In this document: piece by piece, positions 24,581 through 32,497 of the stretch | How positions within the stretch are numbered: the first letter of the stretch is position 1 | Layout: every line of letters begins with the position of its first letter | Source: Lachnospiraceae bacterium UBA4631 | GTDB taxonomy: Bacteria; Bacillota; Clostridia; Lachnospirales; Lachnospiraceae | Assembly: GCA_002406015.1 (NCBI GenBank) | Contig: DHMX01000004.1 | Location: 1-50,620, forward strand | Direction: 5' to 3' | DNA length: 50,620 bases | Notes under the pieces: model-generated | The model's database searches: none | What the model saw: only the letters and a program-made list of their open reading frames with translations | Told to the model about the DNA's origin: nothing | Translations under genes and position numbers: made by a program

Positions 24581-24859
24581 TTAACAATAAAACTCAACAT
24601 CTCCATAGAAGCTCGTCCATTTATTGATTATTTCAATACTTCTTGCCTCTATGATACGCATTATATTTCGTAAAACATTTTTAGGTATATTCGAATTGTT
24701 ATTTGCTAGAAGACATTTGCCAGCTTTTGTAATCCATACTTTTGTAGCATTTTCAATTGGCTTGCCCTCTGCGATATGAACATGTATAGGTTCTCTTGGC
24801 ACTCCTTCATTCGCCCAAAAGTAAACCCAATATGAACCAATTTTAAAAACCTGAGGCAT
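24581..24859 (-). CDS. DUF4160-family protein
   Basis: A 92-aa small protein, MPQVFKIGSYWVYFWANEG and then EPIHVHIAEGKP, which shows the pattern of DUF4160 (aromatic strand, then PxHVHV-like His motif). Such proteins often occur in two-gene, toxin-antitoxin-like cassettes, but no activity is established. Start ATG 24859 is preferred because the family begins MPxI/VF; an ATG at 24874 is also in frame. Its start overlaps the 3' end of the gene at 24843-25115. The pair lies inside the 1008-base direct-repeat interval. Confidence 0.75.
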   Translation of the reverse strand: MPQVFKIGSYWVYFWANEGVPREPIHVHIAEGKPIENATKVWITKAGKCLLANNNSNIPKNVLRNIMRIIEARSIEIINKWTSFYGDVEFYC

Positions 24860-25115
24860 GCTCAAATCCACCATCCTTTGAAAATTCTATAATTAGATTC
24901 GCAGTCGTTTTAATAATATCTAAAAAGTATTCTTTTCGTTCTTCACTATAGCCAAATTCATCTTCTGTTCTATAGGATGGCAAGTAAACTGTCATATGGT
25001 GAAAACCATCCTTTTCATCAGGAGTTTCTATATATACCTTAACTTCTCCATTCTCCAGCATCTCCGAATGTACAATCTCGGTATCATCTTCAAGCGTCAT
25101 AAAGGGGTACATCAT
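24843..25115 (-). CDS. Small acidic protein, partner of DUF4160
   Basis: A 90-aa protein rich in Asp and Glu (MMYPFMTLEDDTEIVHSEML, later KVYIETPDEKDGFHHMTVYL and IIEFSKDGGFEHASGF). I know similar proteins from clostridial genomes only as uncharacterised. It is not the DUF2442 type that often accompanies DUF4160. ATG 25115 has GGGAG 9 bases upstream. Its last codons overlap the DUF4160 start, indicating co-translation. A role as antitoxin or neutralising partner is a guess from acidity and overlap. Confidence 0.65.
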   Translation of the reverse strand: MMYPFMTLEDDTEIVHSEMLENGEVKVYIETPDEKDGFHHMTVYLPSYRTEDEFGYSEERKEYFLDIIKTTANLIIEFSKDGGFEHASGF

Positions 25116-25177
25116 AATAATCATCTCCCAACATATGAATTTCTTTCTCTTATATTATACACTATTTCTAAAAAATA

Positions 25178-25221
25178 AAGAAGCCCCTGCTACTGTTATG
25201 TAACAGTAACAGAAGCTTCTT
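25178..25221 (-). terminator. Terminator of ppdK
   Basis: On the minus strand, a long imperfect stem (AAGAAGC..CTG.TACTGTTA paired with TAACAGTA.CAG..GCTTCTT) is followed by TATTTTTT. It begins 48 bases after the ppdK stop codon at 25269. Confidence 0.85.
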
Positions 25222-25266
25222 ATCTTCTATAAAACTAATTAAGTTCTATTCACCAACTGGTGTATA

Positions 25267-25292
25267 TCTTACTTGTTTGCAATAGCAGCCTG
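25267..25292 (-). repeat. 3' end of ppdK, right copy of the 26-bp direct repeat
   Basis: This is the genuine end of ppdK (QAAIANK, stop, two further bases). It is identical to 24259-24284. Sequence similarity stops on both sides of the 26 bases apart from scattered matches. Confidence 0.85.
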
Positions 25293-27905
25293 AGCAGCAG
25301 CCAATCTTGCAATCGGTACACGGAATGGAGAACATGATACATAATCCAAACCAATCTTGTGGCAGAACTCAACAGATGAAGGATCTCCACCATGCTCACC
25401 ACAGATACCAACATGCAGCTTAGGATTAACCGGCTTACCTAACTTAATTGCCATATCCATCAACTTACCAACACCGGTCTGATCCAATTTAGCAAATGGG
25501 TCATTCTCGAAAATCTTTGTGTCATAGTAAGCATTTAAGAACTTACCAGCATCATCACGAGAGAAACCGAATGTCATCTGAGTTAAGTCGTTTGTACCGA
25601 AGCAGAAGAAGTCAGCTTCCTTAGCAATTTCATCAGCAGTTAAAGCAGCACGAGGAATCTCAATCATAGTACCTACTTCGTACTCAAGCTTAACACCTGC
25701 TGCTGCGATTTCAGCATCAGCAGTCTCAACTACTACCTTCTTAACATACTTCAATTCCTTAACTTCACAAACCAATGGAATCATGATTTCAGGCTTAACA
25801 TTCCAATCCGGATGTGCCTTCTGAACTTCGATAGCAGCGCGGATAACTGCCTTGGTCTGCATCTTAGCAATTTCAGGATAAGTTACAGCCAGACGGCATC
25901 CTCTGTGACCCATCATAGGGTTGAACTCATGCAGGCTTGCAATAATGTTCTTAATCTGCTCTACTGACTTGCCCTGAGCGTTAGCCAGCTTCTCGATGTC
26001 AGCTTCCTCAGTCGGAACGAACTCATGAAGAGGTGGATCCAGGAAACGAATAGTAACCGGGTTACCTTCCAAAGCTTCATATAATGCCTTGAAATCTCCC
26101 TGCTGATATGGAAGAATCTTCTCCAATGCAGCTTCTCTTTCTTCTACTGTATCAGAACAAATCATTTCACGGAATGCAGCAATTCTGTCTTCCTCAAAGA
26201 ACATATGCTCAGTACGGCAAAGACCGATACCTTCTGCACCAAGTTCACGAGCCTTCTTAGCATCTGCAGGAGTATCTGCATTTGTACGAACCTTTAATGT
26301 TCTGTACTTATCAGCCCAAGCCATAACACGTCCAAATGTACCAGCAATTGTAGCATCTACTGTTGGGATTACACCATCATAGATGTTACCGGTTGTACCA
26401 TCGATAGAGATGAAGTCTCCCTCATGGAATTCCTTACCAGCTAATGTGAATTTCTTATTATCTTCGTCCATTGCGATGTCACCACAACCAGATACACAAC
26501 ATGTACCCATACCACGTGCAACTACGGCTGCATGAGAAGTCATACCACCACGAACGGTCAAAATACCCTGAGAAGCCTTCATACCGGTAATATCTTCTGG
26601 GGAGGTTTCCAGTCTTACCAGAACTACCTTCTCGCCTCTTGCATTCCACTCTTCTGCATCTGCAGCAGTAAATACAACCTTACCACAAGCAGCACCAGGA
26701 GAAGCACCTAAGCCCTTACCCATTGGAGTTGCCTGCTTTAATGCAGCAGCATCAAACTGTGGATGTAATAATGTATCCAGATTACGAGGATCAATCATAG
26801 CAACTGCTTCCTCTTCTGTCTTGTGTCCTTCATCAACCAAATCACAAGCAATCTGTAAAGCTGCCTGAGCAGTTCTCTTACCGTTACGGCACTGCAGCAT
26901 GTACAGCTTCTTATTCTCTACGGTAAATTCCATATCCTGCATATCATGGTAGTGATTCTCCAAAGTCTCACATACCTTGATGAACTCTGCATATGCTTCT
27001 GGGAATTCCTGCTCCATCTGAGCGATAGGCATTGGTGTACGAACACCTGCTACTACGTCTTCGCCCTGTGCATTCTTTAAGAACTCACCCATCAGCTTCT
27101 TCTCACCGGTTGCAGGGTCACGGGTAAATGCAACACCTGTACCAGACTCATTATTTAAGTTACCGAATACCATAGGCATTACGTTAACTGCGGTACCCCA
27201 TGAATAAGGAATATCGTTATCTCTTCTGTATACGTTAGCTCTTGGGTTATCCCATGATCTAAATACTGCTTCGATAGCCAGCTTTAACTGCTCTACCGGG
27301 TCAGAAGGAAAGTCAGTACCTAACTGATTCTTATACTCAGCCTTGAACTGCTCTGCCAAAGTCTTTAAGTCAGATGCTGTCAACTCAACATCATACTGAA
27401 CACCCTTTTCTTCCTTCATCTTGTCAATCAGCTGTTCGAAGTACTTCTTACCTACTTCCATAACAACGTCTGAGAACATCTGGATAAAACGTCTGTAAGA
27501 GTCATATACAAAACGCTCAAATGCAGGATCCGGATTACCAGCTATCATAGCTGCTACTACCTCGTCATTCAGACCAAGGTTCAAAATAGTATCCATCATA
27601 CCAGGCATAGAAGCTCTTGCACCGGAACGTACAGATACTAACAATGGATTCTTCAGATCACCGAACTTCTTGCCGTTAATCTCTTCCATCTTCTTAACAC
27701 CTTCCATAGCCTGAGCCATGATTTCGTCATTAATCTTACGTCCATCCTCATAGTACTGTGTACATGCTTCTGTAGTAATCGTGAAACCCTGTGGAACCGG
27801 AAGGCCGATTGTAGTCATCTCAGCAAGGTTTGCACCCTTACCACCAAGAAGATTACGCATTGTCATGTCGCCTTCGCTAAACATATAAACCCACTTGTTT
27901 GCCAT
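25269..27905 (-). CDS. ppdK: Pyruvate, phosphate dikinase
   Basis: An 878-aa enzyme that interconverts pyruvate + ATP + Pi and PEP + AMP + PPi; full length for the family. The ATP-grasp domain has GGKGANLAEM at 21-30 and SVRSGARASMPGMMDTILNL at 91-110. The swivelling phosphohistidine domain has GGMTSHAAVVARGMG (catalytic His near 458). The PEP/pyruvate domain has LCRTEHMFFE, FGTNDLTQMTFGFSRDD and the catalytic Cys in GICGEHGGDP. AGGAGG precedes ATG. It stands alone with its own promoter and terminator. In anaerobic clostridia it serves PPi-linked glycolysis or gluconeogenesis. Codon use is visibly biased to highly expressed codons, unlike the accessory genes downstream. Its 3' end is duplicated at 24259. 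Confidence 0.98.
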   Translation of the reverse strand: MANKWVYMFSEGDMTMRNLLGGKGANLAEMTTIGLPVPQGFTITTEACTQYYEDGRKINDEIMAQAMEGVKKMEEINGKKFGDLKNPLLVSVRSGARASMPGMMDTILNLGLNDEVVAAMIAGNPDPAFERFVYDSYRRFIQMFSDVVMEVGKKYFEQLIDKMKEEKGVQYDVELTASDLKTLAEQFKAEYKNQLGTDFPSDPVEQLKLAIEAVFRSWDNPRANVYRRDNDIPYSWGTAVNVMPMVFGNLNNESGTGVAFTRDPATGEKKLMGEFLKNAQGEDVVAGVRTPMPIAQMEQEFPEAYAEFIKVCETLENHYHDMQDMEFTVENKKLYMLQCRNGKRTAQAALQIACDLVDEGHKTEEEAVAMIDPRNLDTLLHPQFDAAALKQATPMGKGLGASPGAACGKVVFTAADAEEWNARGEKVVLVRLETSPEDITGMKASQGILTVRGGMTSHAAVVARGMGTCCVSGCGDIAMDEDNKKFTLAGKEFHEGDFISIDGTTGNIYDGVIPTVDATIAGTFGRVMAWADKYRTLKVRTNADTPADAKKARELGAEGIGLCRTEHMFFEEDRIAAFREMICSDTVEEREAALEKILPYQQGDFKALYEALEGNPVTIRFLDPPLHEFVPTEEADIEKLANAQGKSVEQIKNIIASLHEFNPMMGHRGCRLAVTYPEIAKMQTKAVIRAAIEVQKAHPDWNVKPEIMIPLVCEVKELKYVKKVVVETADAEIAAAGVKLEYEVGTMIEIPRAALTADEIAKEADFFCFGTNDLTQMTFGFSRDDAGKFLNAYYDTKIFENDPFAKLDQTGVGKLMDMAIKLGKPVNPKLHVGICGEHGGDPSSVEFCHKIGLDYVSCSPFRVPIARLAAAQAAIANK

Positions 27906-27970
27906 TTGTTACTTACCTCCTAAGTGTTGATTATTCTGTCCCGTGCAAATCAGCACAGTCACTGAGAATT

Positions 27971-27979
27971 ATTATAGCA
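27971..27979 (-). promoter_or_regulatory. Extended -10 promoter of ppdK
   Basis: The minus strand reads TGCTATAAT, an extended -10, 66 bases upstream of the ppdK ATG. The -35 region (around ACTTCAAAA) is weak. An AGGAGG site lies 8-9 bases before the ATG. Confidence 0.6.
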
Positions 27980-28069
27980 TAATTTCAACTTTTTTGAAGT
28001 CATTTTTGTGAAATATTTTAAATTTTACCTGTTTTTTTCCAGAAATTGAGAAAGATTGCATAAGTAAAA

Positions 28070-28096
28070 AGACCGATACTACGAAAGTATCGGTCT
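28070..28096 (-). terminator. Terminator of the SH3-NlpC/P60 gene
   Basis: Perfect 11-bp arms (AGACCGATACT / AGTATCGGTCT) with a 5-base loop. On the minus strand TTTTTAC follows. It lies 33 bases after the stop codon at 28129. Confidence 0.92.
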
Positions 28097-28128
28097 GAAA
28101 GGTGTAATCACACACACAATTTACTTAA

Positions 28129-29319
28129 TTACTGTACAATTCTTCTTGCTCCAATCGGAGAAGTATAATACATATTTGAAATAATGATTCCTGTAGATTC
28201 TGTACTTGCATGCACAATCTGTCCACCGCCAATATACAAGCCTACATGTCCGGAATAGCAAATAATATCACCCGGCTGTACTGCATCCAGAGAAACCGCA
28301 GTACCCTGTCCCATCTGAACACCCGAAGAATGGCTCAGTGAGTATCCGAACTGTGCATACACTGCCATTGTAAAACCGCTGCAGTCAGTACCGTTTGTCA
28401 GACTGCTGCCTCCATATACATATGGATTTCCTACAAACTGGCAGGCATAATTTGCAATTTCCTGTCCCAATGCCGTACCCTCTGCTGAGGTGTTTACTGC
28501 CGGAATCACAGCCGCTTCACTATTCGACGACTGCTGCTTAGCAGATGCCTGACTTGCAAGCATTGCCTTAATCATTTCCTGTTCTTCTTCAATTGTCATA
28601 GCTTCCGGATAATTCCATCCGACTTCTACATATTCCTTTGCTACATATCCTGTAACATCTTCTTTATACTGAATCTCAACCCATTCATCAGTCTCACTCA
28701 GAATATCCAGCTCCTGACCGCCGTTTACAGAGCCGATACATTCGCTTTCTGTGCTCTGCTCCTGTCTTACATTCAATGCTGGAACCTCTACGGTTGCACA
28801 ATACTTATAATTCTCTGTAATATATGCTCCGGCTTCATCTCCAAACATCAGATACTCATTTGCTACATATCCGACTACATTTCCGGATTCTACCTTGGTC
28901 CATTCCTCACCCTGTTCCAGAATGGTTGCTACTGCATACGGATACAGCTTACCTACAATTTCTGAATCTGTATTAGCCTCTGCCCTGACCCGAAGGCTTC
29001 CCTCTACATTGGCAACCACGCTGTTCTGCCATTCCGGATACTCACATACCGGTGCTTCTTCTGTCACATCCAATGCCTCTGCCAATACTCCTTCCGGACT
29101 GGCTGCCTCGGTTGCTTCTGCCTCTGCCGGTGCCTCACTGCTTTCCATCTTTAAGGTTACATCGGTTTCACTCAACTGCATTTCAGTTGCTTCTACATTC
29201 TCTTCTGCTACAGTTGCTGTTTCTATATAATTGACCTTCGGTGTTGCTGCATTTGTGCCGCATACTAAACCACTTCCCATGATTATCATAATTGCTGCAC
29301 TTACTACTACCTTTTTCAT
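28129..29319 (-). CDS. Secreted SH3b-NlpC/P60 peptidoglycan hydrolase
   Basis: A 396-aa exported cell-wall hydrolase. It has a signal peptide (residues 1-25, AATP boundary), a Glu/Ala-rich linker (about 35-95), two bacterial SH3 domains (about 102-157, SLRVRAEANTDSEIVGKL; about 178-232, ALNVRQEQSTESECIG) and a coiled, polar linker. The C-terminal NlpC/P60 domain (about 283-396) carries catalytic Cys 313 (GTDCSGFTMAVY), His 358 (GHVGLYIGG) and a third polar residue near His 370. Such enzymes cleave D-Glu-diaminopimelate bonds in stem peptides during growth or separation. AGGAG precedes the ATG. A WalR-like box lies in its leader. It is divergent from the PocR-domain gene. Confidence 0.95.
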   Translation of the reverse strand: MKKVVVSAAIMIIMGSGLVCGTNAATPKVNYIETATVAEENVEATEMQLSETDVTLKMESSEAPAEAEATEAASPEGVLAEALDVTEEAPVCEYPEWQNSVVANVEGSLRVRAEANTDSEIVGKLYPYAVATILEQGEEWTKVESGNVVGYVANEYLMFGDEAGAYITENYKYCATVEVPALNVRQEQSTESECIGSVNGGQELDILSETDEWVEIQYKEDVTGYVAKEYVEVGWNYPEAMTIEEEQEMIKAMLASQASAKQQSSNSEAAVIPAVNTSAEGTALGQEIANYACQFVGNPYVYGGSSLTNGTDCSGFTMAVYAQFGYSLSHSSGVQMGQGTAVSLDAVQPGDIICYSGHVGLYIGGGQIVHASTESTGIIISNMYYTSPIGARRIVQ

Positions 29320-29343
29320 ATGTTACTCCTAATTTTCGTAATT

Positions 29344-29404
29344 ATTACAAATCTGTTACAACTTGTTACATTTGTATTCTAGCAAACCAATTGTTTTATG
29401 TCAA
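29344..29404 (-). promoter_or_regulatory. Promoter of the NlpC/P60 gene with WalR-like box
   Basis: On the minus strand, TTGACA (29399-29404), 17 bases, TAGAAT (29376-29381). Downstream of the -10 the sequence TGTAAC-AGATT-TGTAAT (29344-29360) fits the WalR (YycF) consensus TGTWAH-N5-TGTWAH. A further TGTAAC lies 4 bases before it. Its position after the -10 would suit repression. Confidence 0.65.
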
Positions 29405-29444
29405 CATTGTTTTACGCTTTTTTTTACTTTTTTTTGTGAAATTG

Positions 29445-29472
29445 TTGCAAAAATGTGTTTTTACGATATAAT
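29445..29472 (+). promoter_or_regulatory. Promoter of the PocR-domain gene
   Basis: TTGCAA (29445-29450), 16 bases, TATAAT (29467-29472). The start codon is at 29523 with GGGGG seven bases upstream. Confidence 0.7.
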
Positions 29473-29522
29473 TGTATTTAATATACATGTAACAATATCA
29501 TAAAAAACATGGGGGTTTGACT

Positions 29523-30302
29523 ATGCATATTAAAGATTTTTTTGACCTTTCATTATTAGAGCAGATTATGGATGACTGGTCTAAAGCCACCGGTATGGCA
29601 ATTGTTGCGGTAGATGCAGAAGGTGCTGCCGTTACAAAGGAGATTGGATATACCGATTTTTGTAAGAAATACGCTCCGGGCATTCCGGACGAGGCTTTAC
29701 GCAGTTCCAGCAACGCTACCGCAGAGATTACCTGCTTTTCACATGAGGGTCTTTCTTGGTTTAGTATTAATATTGAAATCGACGGTACTTATCTGGGAAA
29801 ACTTATTGGTGGACAGGTATTAACCACAGAGCCGGATGAAGAACAGGCAAAGAATAAAGCAGCCGATATGGGAGTACAGCCGGATACATATTGGAATGCT
29901 TTACAGCACGTACCGGTTAAATCCGATTCTGCCATTCGAAGTGCCGCAAAGCTTCTTGGCAATACAGTTAATTTAATCGTAGGCTTTGAGTTTAAAAAAT
30001 CAACCAGCAACGGATTAATCAACACATTAGAGGATGACATTGCACAAGCGGCTGACTTAATTGAAGAAATCAATGAAAAATCTCTGGCATTGGACAAGAT
30101 TGAAAGCAAGCAGAAAATCCTTTCTCTGAATGCTTCGATTGAAGCAGCAAGAGCCGGTGAGTTTGGTCGCGGCTTCGCCGTTGTTGCTTCTGAATTTGGA
30201 AAATTGGCAGTCAACTCCGGTGAAATCAATCGTTCCATCAAGTCTTCCTTAAAGACCTTAACGACTGTTATTGAGGAAATGGAAGCTTCCTCTCAGAAAT
30301 AA
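29523..30302 (+). CDS. Soluble PocR-domain / methyl-accepting-type signalling protein
   Basis: A 259-aa cytoplasmic protein with no membrane segment. Residues of about 5-150 form a PocR ligand-binding domain (FFDLSLLEQIMDDWSKATGM, then Cys/His-containing FCKKYAP, ITCFSHEGL and the IGGQVLTTEPD segment). Residues of about 190-245 contain the hairpin tip of a methyl-accepting chemotaxis signalling domain (KILSLNASIEAARAGEFGRG, FAVVASEFGKLA). The coiled stalk is much shorter than in membrane receptors. Start ATG 29523 has GGGGG 7 bases upstream; a TTG at 29517 is in frame. PocR domains bind small hydrocarbon-like compounds or act in diguanylate/chemotaxis sensors; no ligand is known here, and no chemotaxis gene is in the window. 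Confidence 0.88.
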   Translation: MHIKDFFDLSLLEQIMDDWSKATGMAIVAVDAEGAAVTKEIGYTDFCKKYAPGIPDEALRSSSNATAEITCFSHEGLSWFSINIEIDGTYLGKLIGGQVLTTEPDEEQAKNKAADMGVQPDTYWNALQHVPVKSDSAIRSAAKLLGNTVNLIVGFEFKKSTSNGLINTLEDDIAQAADLIEEINEKSLALDKIESKQKILSLNASIEAARAGEFGRGFAVVASEFGKLAVNSGEINRSIKSSLKTLTTVIEEMEASSQK

Positions 30303-30380
30303 GCTACTTATAATCATACATAATTATAATGCAACTATAATGGCATAATTATTTCTAACGAATATAAATAATAACAAACA

Positions 30381-30426
30381 AAGAAAACGGAGCCGTTCAC
30401 ATTTCCTGTGTCGGCTCCGTTTTCTT
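30381..30426. terminator. Bidirectional terminator between the PocR gene and glyS
   Basis: A 15-bp stem (AAGAAAACGGAGCCG / CGGCTCCGTTTTCTT) with a 16-base loop, with A-rich and T-rich flanks on both sides. It can end the plus-strand PocR transcript and the minus-strand glyS transcript. Confidence 0.92.
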
Positions 30427-30448
30427 CGTTTCTTCTTTTCTTACTATA

Positions 30449-31837
30449 TTAGAACGCCATTTTTTCCTCAAAGTATGCTTTCAGGTCTTCAATCTTAACA
30501 CGTTCCTGTTCCATGGTATCTCTGTCACGTACGGTAACTGCTCCGTCATTTTCTGATTCAAAATCATATGTGATACAATATGGAGTACCAATCTCATCCT
30601 GTCTGCGGTAACGCTTACCAATATTACCGCGGTCATCATATTCGCAGTTATAGGTCTTTGACAATTCTGTATATATCTTCTCTGCACCCTCAGCTAGCTT
30701 CTTAGAAAGCGGAAGCACACCAATCTTTACCGGTGCCAATGCCGGATGGAAATGAAGAACTGTACGGACATCACCGCCCTCTAATTCTTCTTCATCATAT
30801 GCACTGCACAAAAATGCCAAGGTTACTCTGTCTGCACCCAATGATGGCTCTATTACATAAGGAATATATTTTTCTTTCTTCTCATCATCAAAGTATTCCA
30901 TCGGTTCTCCGGAAGTCTTCTGATGCTGTGTCAAATCATAATCGGTCCGGTCTGCAATTCCCCACAGCTCGCCCCAGCCAAATGGGAACAGGAACTCAAT
31001 ATCGGTTGTACCCTTACTATAGAAGCACAGCTCTTCCGGTGAATGGTCTCTGGCTCTCATTTCTTCTTCCTTCATACCCAGATTCTTTAACCAGTCAATA
31101 CAGAACTGTCTCCAATATGCAAACCACTCCAAATCCGTTCCCGGCTCACAGAAAAATTCCAGCTCCATCTGTTCAAACTCTCTGGTTCGGAATGTGAAGT
31201 TACCCGGAGTAATCTCATTTCGGAAGGACTTACCAATCTGACCGATTCCAAACGGAATCTTCTTTCTGGAGGTTCTCTGCACATTCTTAAAATTAACAAA
31301 AATACCCTGTGCGGTTTCCGGTCTTAAATATACCGTATTCTTTGCATCCTCGGTTACACCCTGAAAGGTCTTGAACATCAGGTTAAACTGACGAATATCT
31401 GTAAAATTATGCTTACCGCAGGTCGGACAAGGAACCTGATTATTCTCAATAAAATCCATCATCTGATTCTGGTCCCAGCCGTCCACAGAACCACCCAAAT
31501 CAATTCCATGTTCCTCGGCATAGTCTTCAATCAGCTTATCTGCACGAAACCGTTCATGACACTCCTTACAATCCATCAGCGGGTCTGCAAAGCCTGCCAG
31601 ATGTCCGGAAGCTACCCATGTCTGCGGATTCATCAGAATTGCACAATCCACACCTACGTTATACGGATTTTCCTGAATAAATTTCTTCCACCATGCACGT
31701 TTTACATTATTCTTTAATTCTACACCCAGATTTCCATAATCCCATGTATTTGCTAATCCACCGTAGATTTCAGAACCCGGATATACGAATCCTCTTGCTT
31801 TTGCCAATGCAACAATTTTGTCCATAGTCTTTTCCAT
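30449..31837 (-). CDS. glyS: Glycyl-tRNA synthetase (single-chain, class II)
   Basis: A 462-aa class II synthetase of the dimeric type that charges tRNA-Gly. The N-terminus (ALAKARGFVYPGSEIYGGLA) and ANTWDYGNLGVELKNNVK are diagnostic. Motif 2 is FRNEITPGNFTFRTREFEQM and motif 3 is GADRVTLAFL. Two Cys pairs (CKECHERF, CPTCG) probably bind zinc. The C-terminal anticodon-binding domain contains IGVLPLSKKLAE and YDDRGNIGKRYRRQDEIGTP. GAGG precedes the ATG. It follows the lipoprotein gene after 47 bases. No T-box leader is visible directly before it, so expression probably comes from the upstream era-recO operon. Confidence 0.97.
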   Translation of the reverse strand: MEKTMDKIVALAKARGFVYPGSEIYGGLANTWDYGNLGVELKNNVKRAWWKKFIQENPYNVGVDCAILMNPQTWVASGHLAGFADPLMDCKECHERFRADKLIEDYAEEHGIDLGGSVDGWDQNQMMDFIENNQVPCPTCGKHNFTDIRQFNLMFKTFQGVTEDAKNTVYLRPETAQGIFVNFKNVQRTSRKKIPFGIGQIGKSFRNEITPGNFTFRTREFEQMELEFFCEPGTDLEWFAYWRQFCIDWLKNLGMKEEEMRARDHSPEELCFYSKGTTDIEFLFPFGWGELWGIADRTDYDLTQHQKTSGEPMEYFDDEKKEKYIPYVIEPSLGADRVTLAFLCSAYDEEELEGGDVRTVLHFHPALAPVKIGVLPLSKKLAEGAEKIYTELSKTYNCEYDDRGNIGKRYRRQDEIGTPYCITYDFESENDGAVTVRDRDTMEQERVKIEDLKAYFEEKMAF

Positions 31838-31884
31838 GTGTTTACCTCTTTCATCTCTTTATTTTTCAGTTCATGTCCAACTGT

Positions 31885-32448
31885 TTATTTCAAAATCAGA
31901 ACCGCATCTCCCTCACCGGAAATAATATAAGTACCGTCCTGCTCTGTCACAAAGCTGTTATAATACAAAACCTTTTTCTTTGATATAATATTCATGGCAT
32001 CGCACACCTTCAATACCTGTAAGCCCGCTTCCTGAATATCAGCCGCCGCTACCGAGCTTCCGTCTTCCGTAGAGATAAAGCTTCCGGAGATTGTCGTATC
32101 CGAAAGTTCGGCAAGCTCGTAATCTGTATGGTTAAAACCGTTATAATCCTTCATTCCCGAATATGTTAACTGAAGCTTTCCTACATTATTATCTGTATCC
32201 AGCCGATTCATCACAACACAGTTTTCCCCGTTTTTATCATTATACGCTGTTATTTCGTCTGTAATAAATGTTTCCAAATCCGTCATGCTGTAATTCCCGC
32301 CTGAATAATCCTCTACCGAAACATCTACAATTGTGCCGTCCTTCTTAATGGTCATGGTGTTTTCTGATATAGAATCAAGATTATAACCGCAGCCGGTCAT
32401 AGCCATCAATCCTACCAGCAGACCCGCCAGCAGACATTTGTGTCTCAT
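31885..32448 (-). CDS. Lipoprotein of unknown function
   Basis: A 187-aa exported lipoprotein with a signal and lipobox (GLMAMTGC, lipidated Cys at residue 20). The mature part starts with two short strands (TMTIKKDGTIVDVSVEDYSG) and ends ISGEGDAVLILK. I recognise similar small lipoproteins from Lachnospiraceae only as hypothetical. AGGAGG lies 8 bases before the ATG. It lies between recO (49-base gap) and glyS (47-base gap) in a run of minus-strand housekeeping genes and is probably co-transcribed with them. Confidence 0.75.
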   Translation of the reverse strand: MRHKCLLAGLLVGLMAMTGCGYNLDSISENTMTIKKDGTIVDVSVEDYSGGNYSMTDLETFITDEITAYNDKNGENCVVMNRLDTDNNVGKLQLTYSGMKDYNGFNHTDYELAELSDTTISGSFISTEDGSSVAAADIQEAGLQVLKVCDAMNIISKKKVLYYNSFVTEQDGTYIISGEGDAVLILK

Positions 32449-32497
32449 CCCATTATCCTCCTCGTTTATAGAGTCCTTAACCTAATCATTGTAACTG

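Noticed and set aside
29355..29370. TGTAAC-N4-TGTAAC as a second WalR box
   Set aside because: Spacing is 4, not the 5 bases of the consensus; only the pair at 29344-29360 fits.
31838..31884. T-box leader in front of glyS
   Set aside because: Only 47 bases separate it from the preceding gene, too short for a T-box with specifier and antiterminator.
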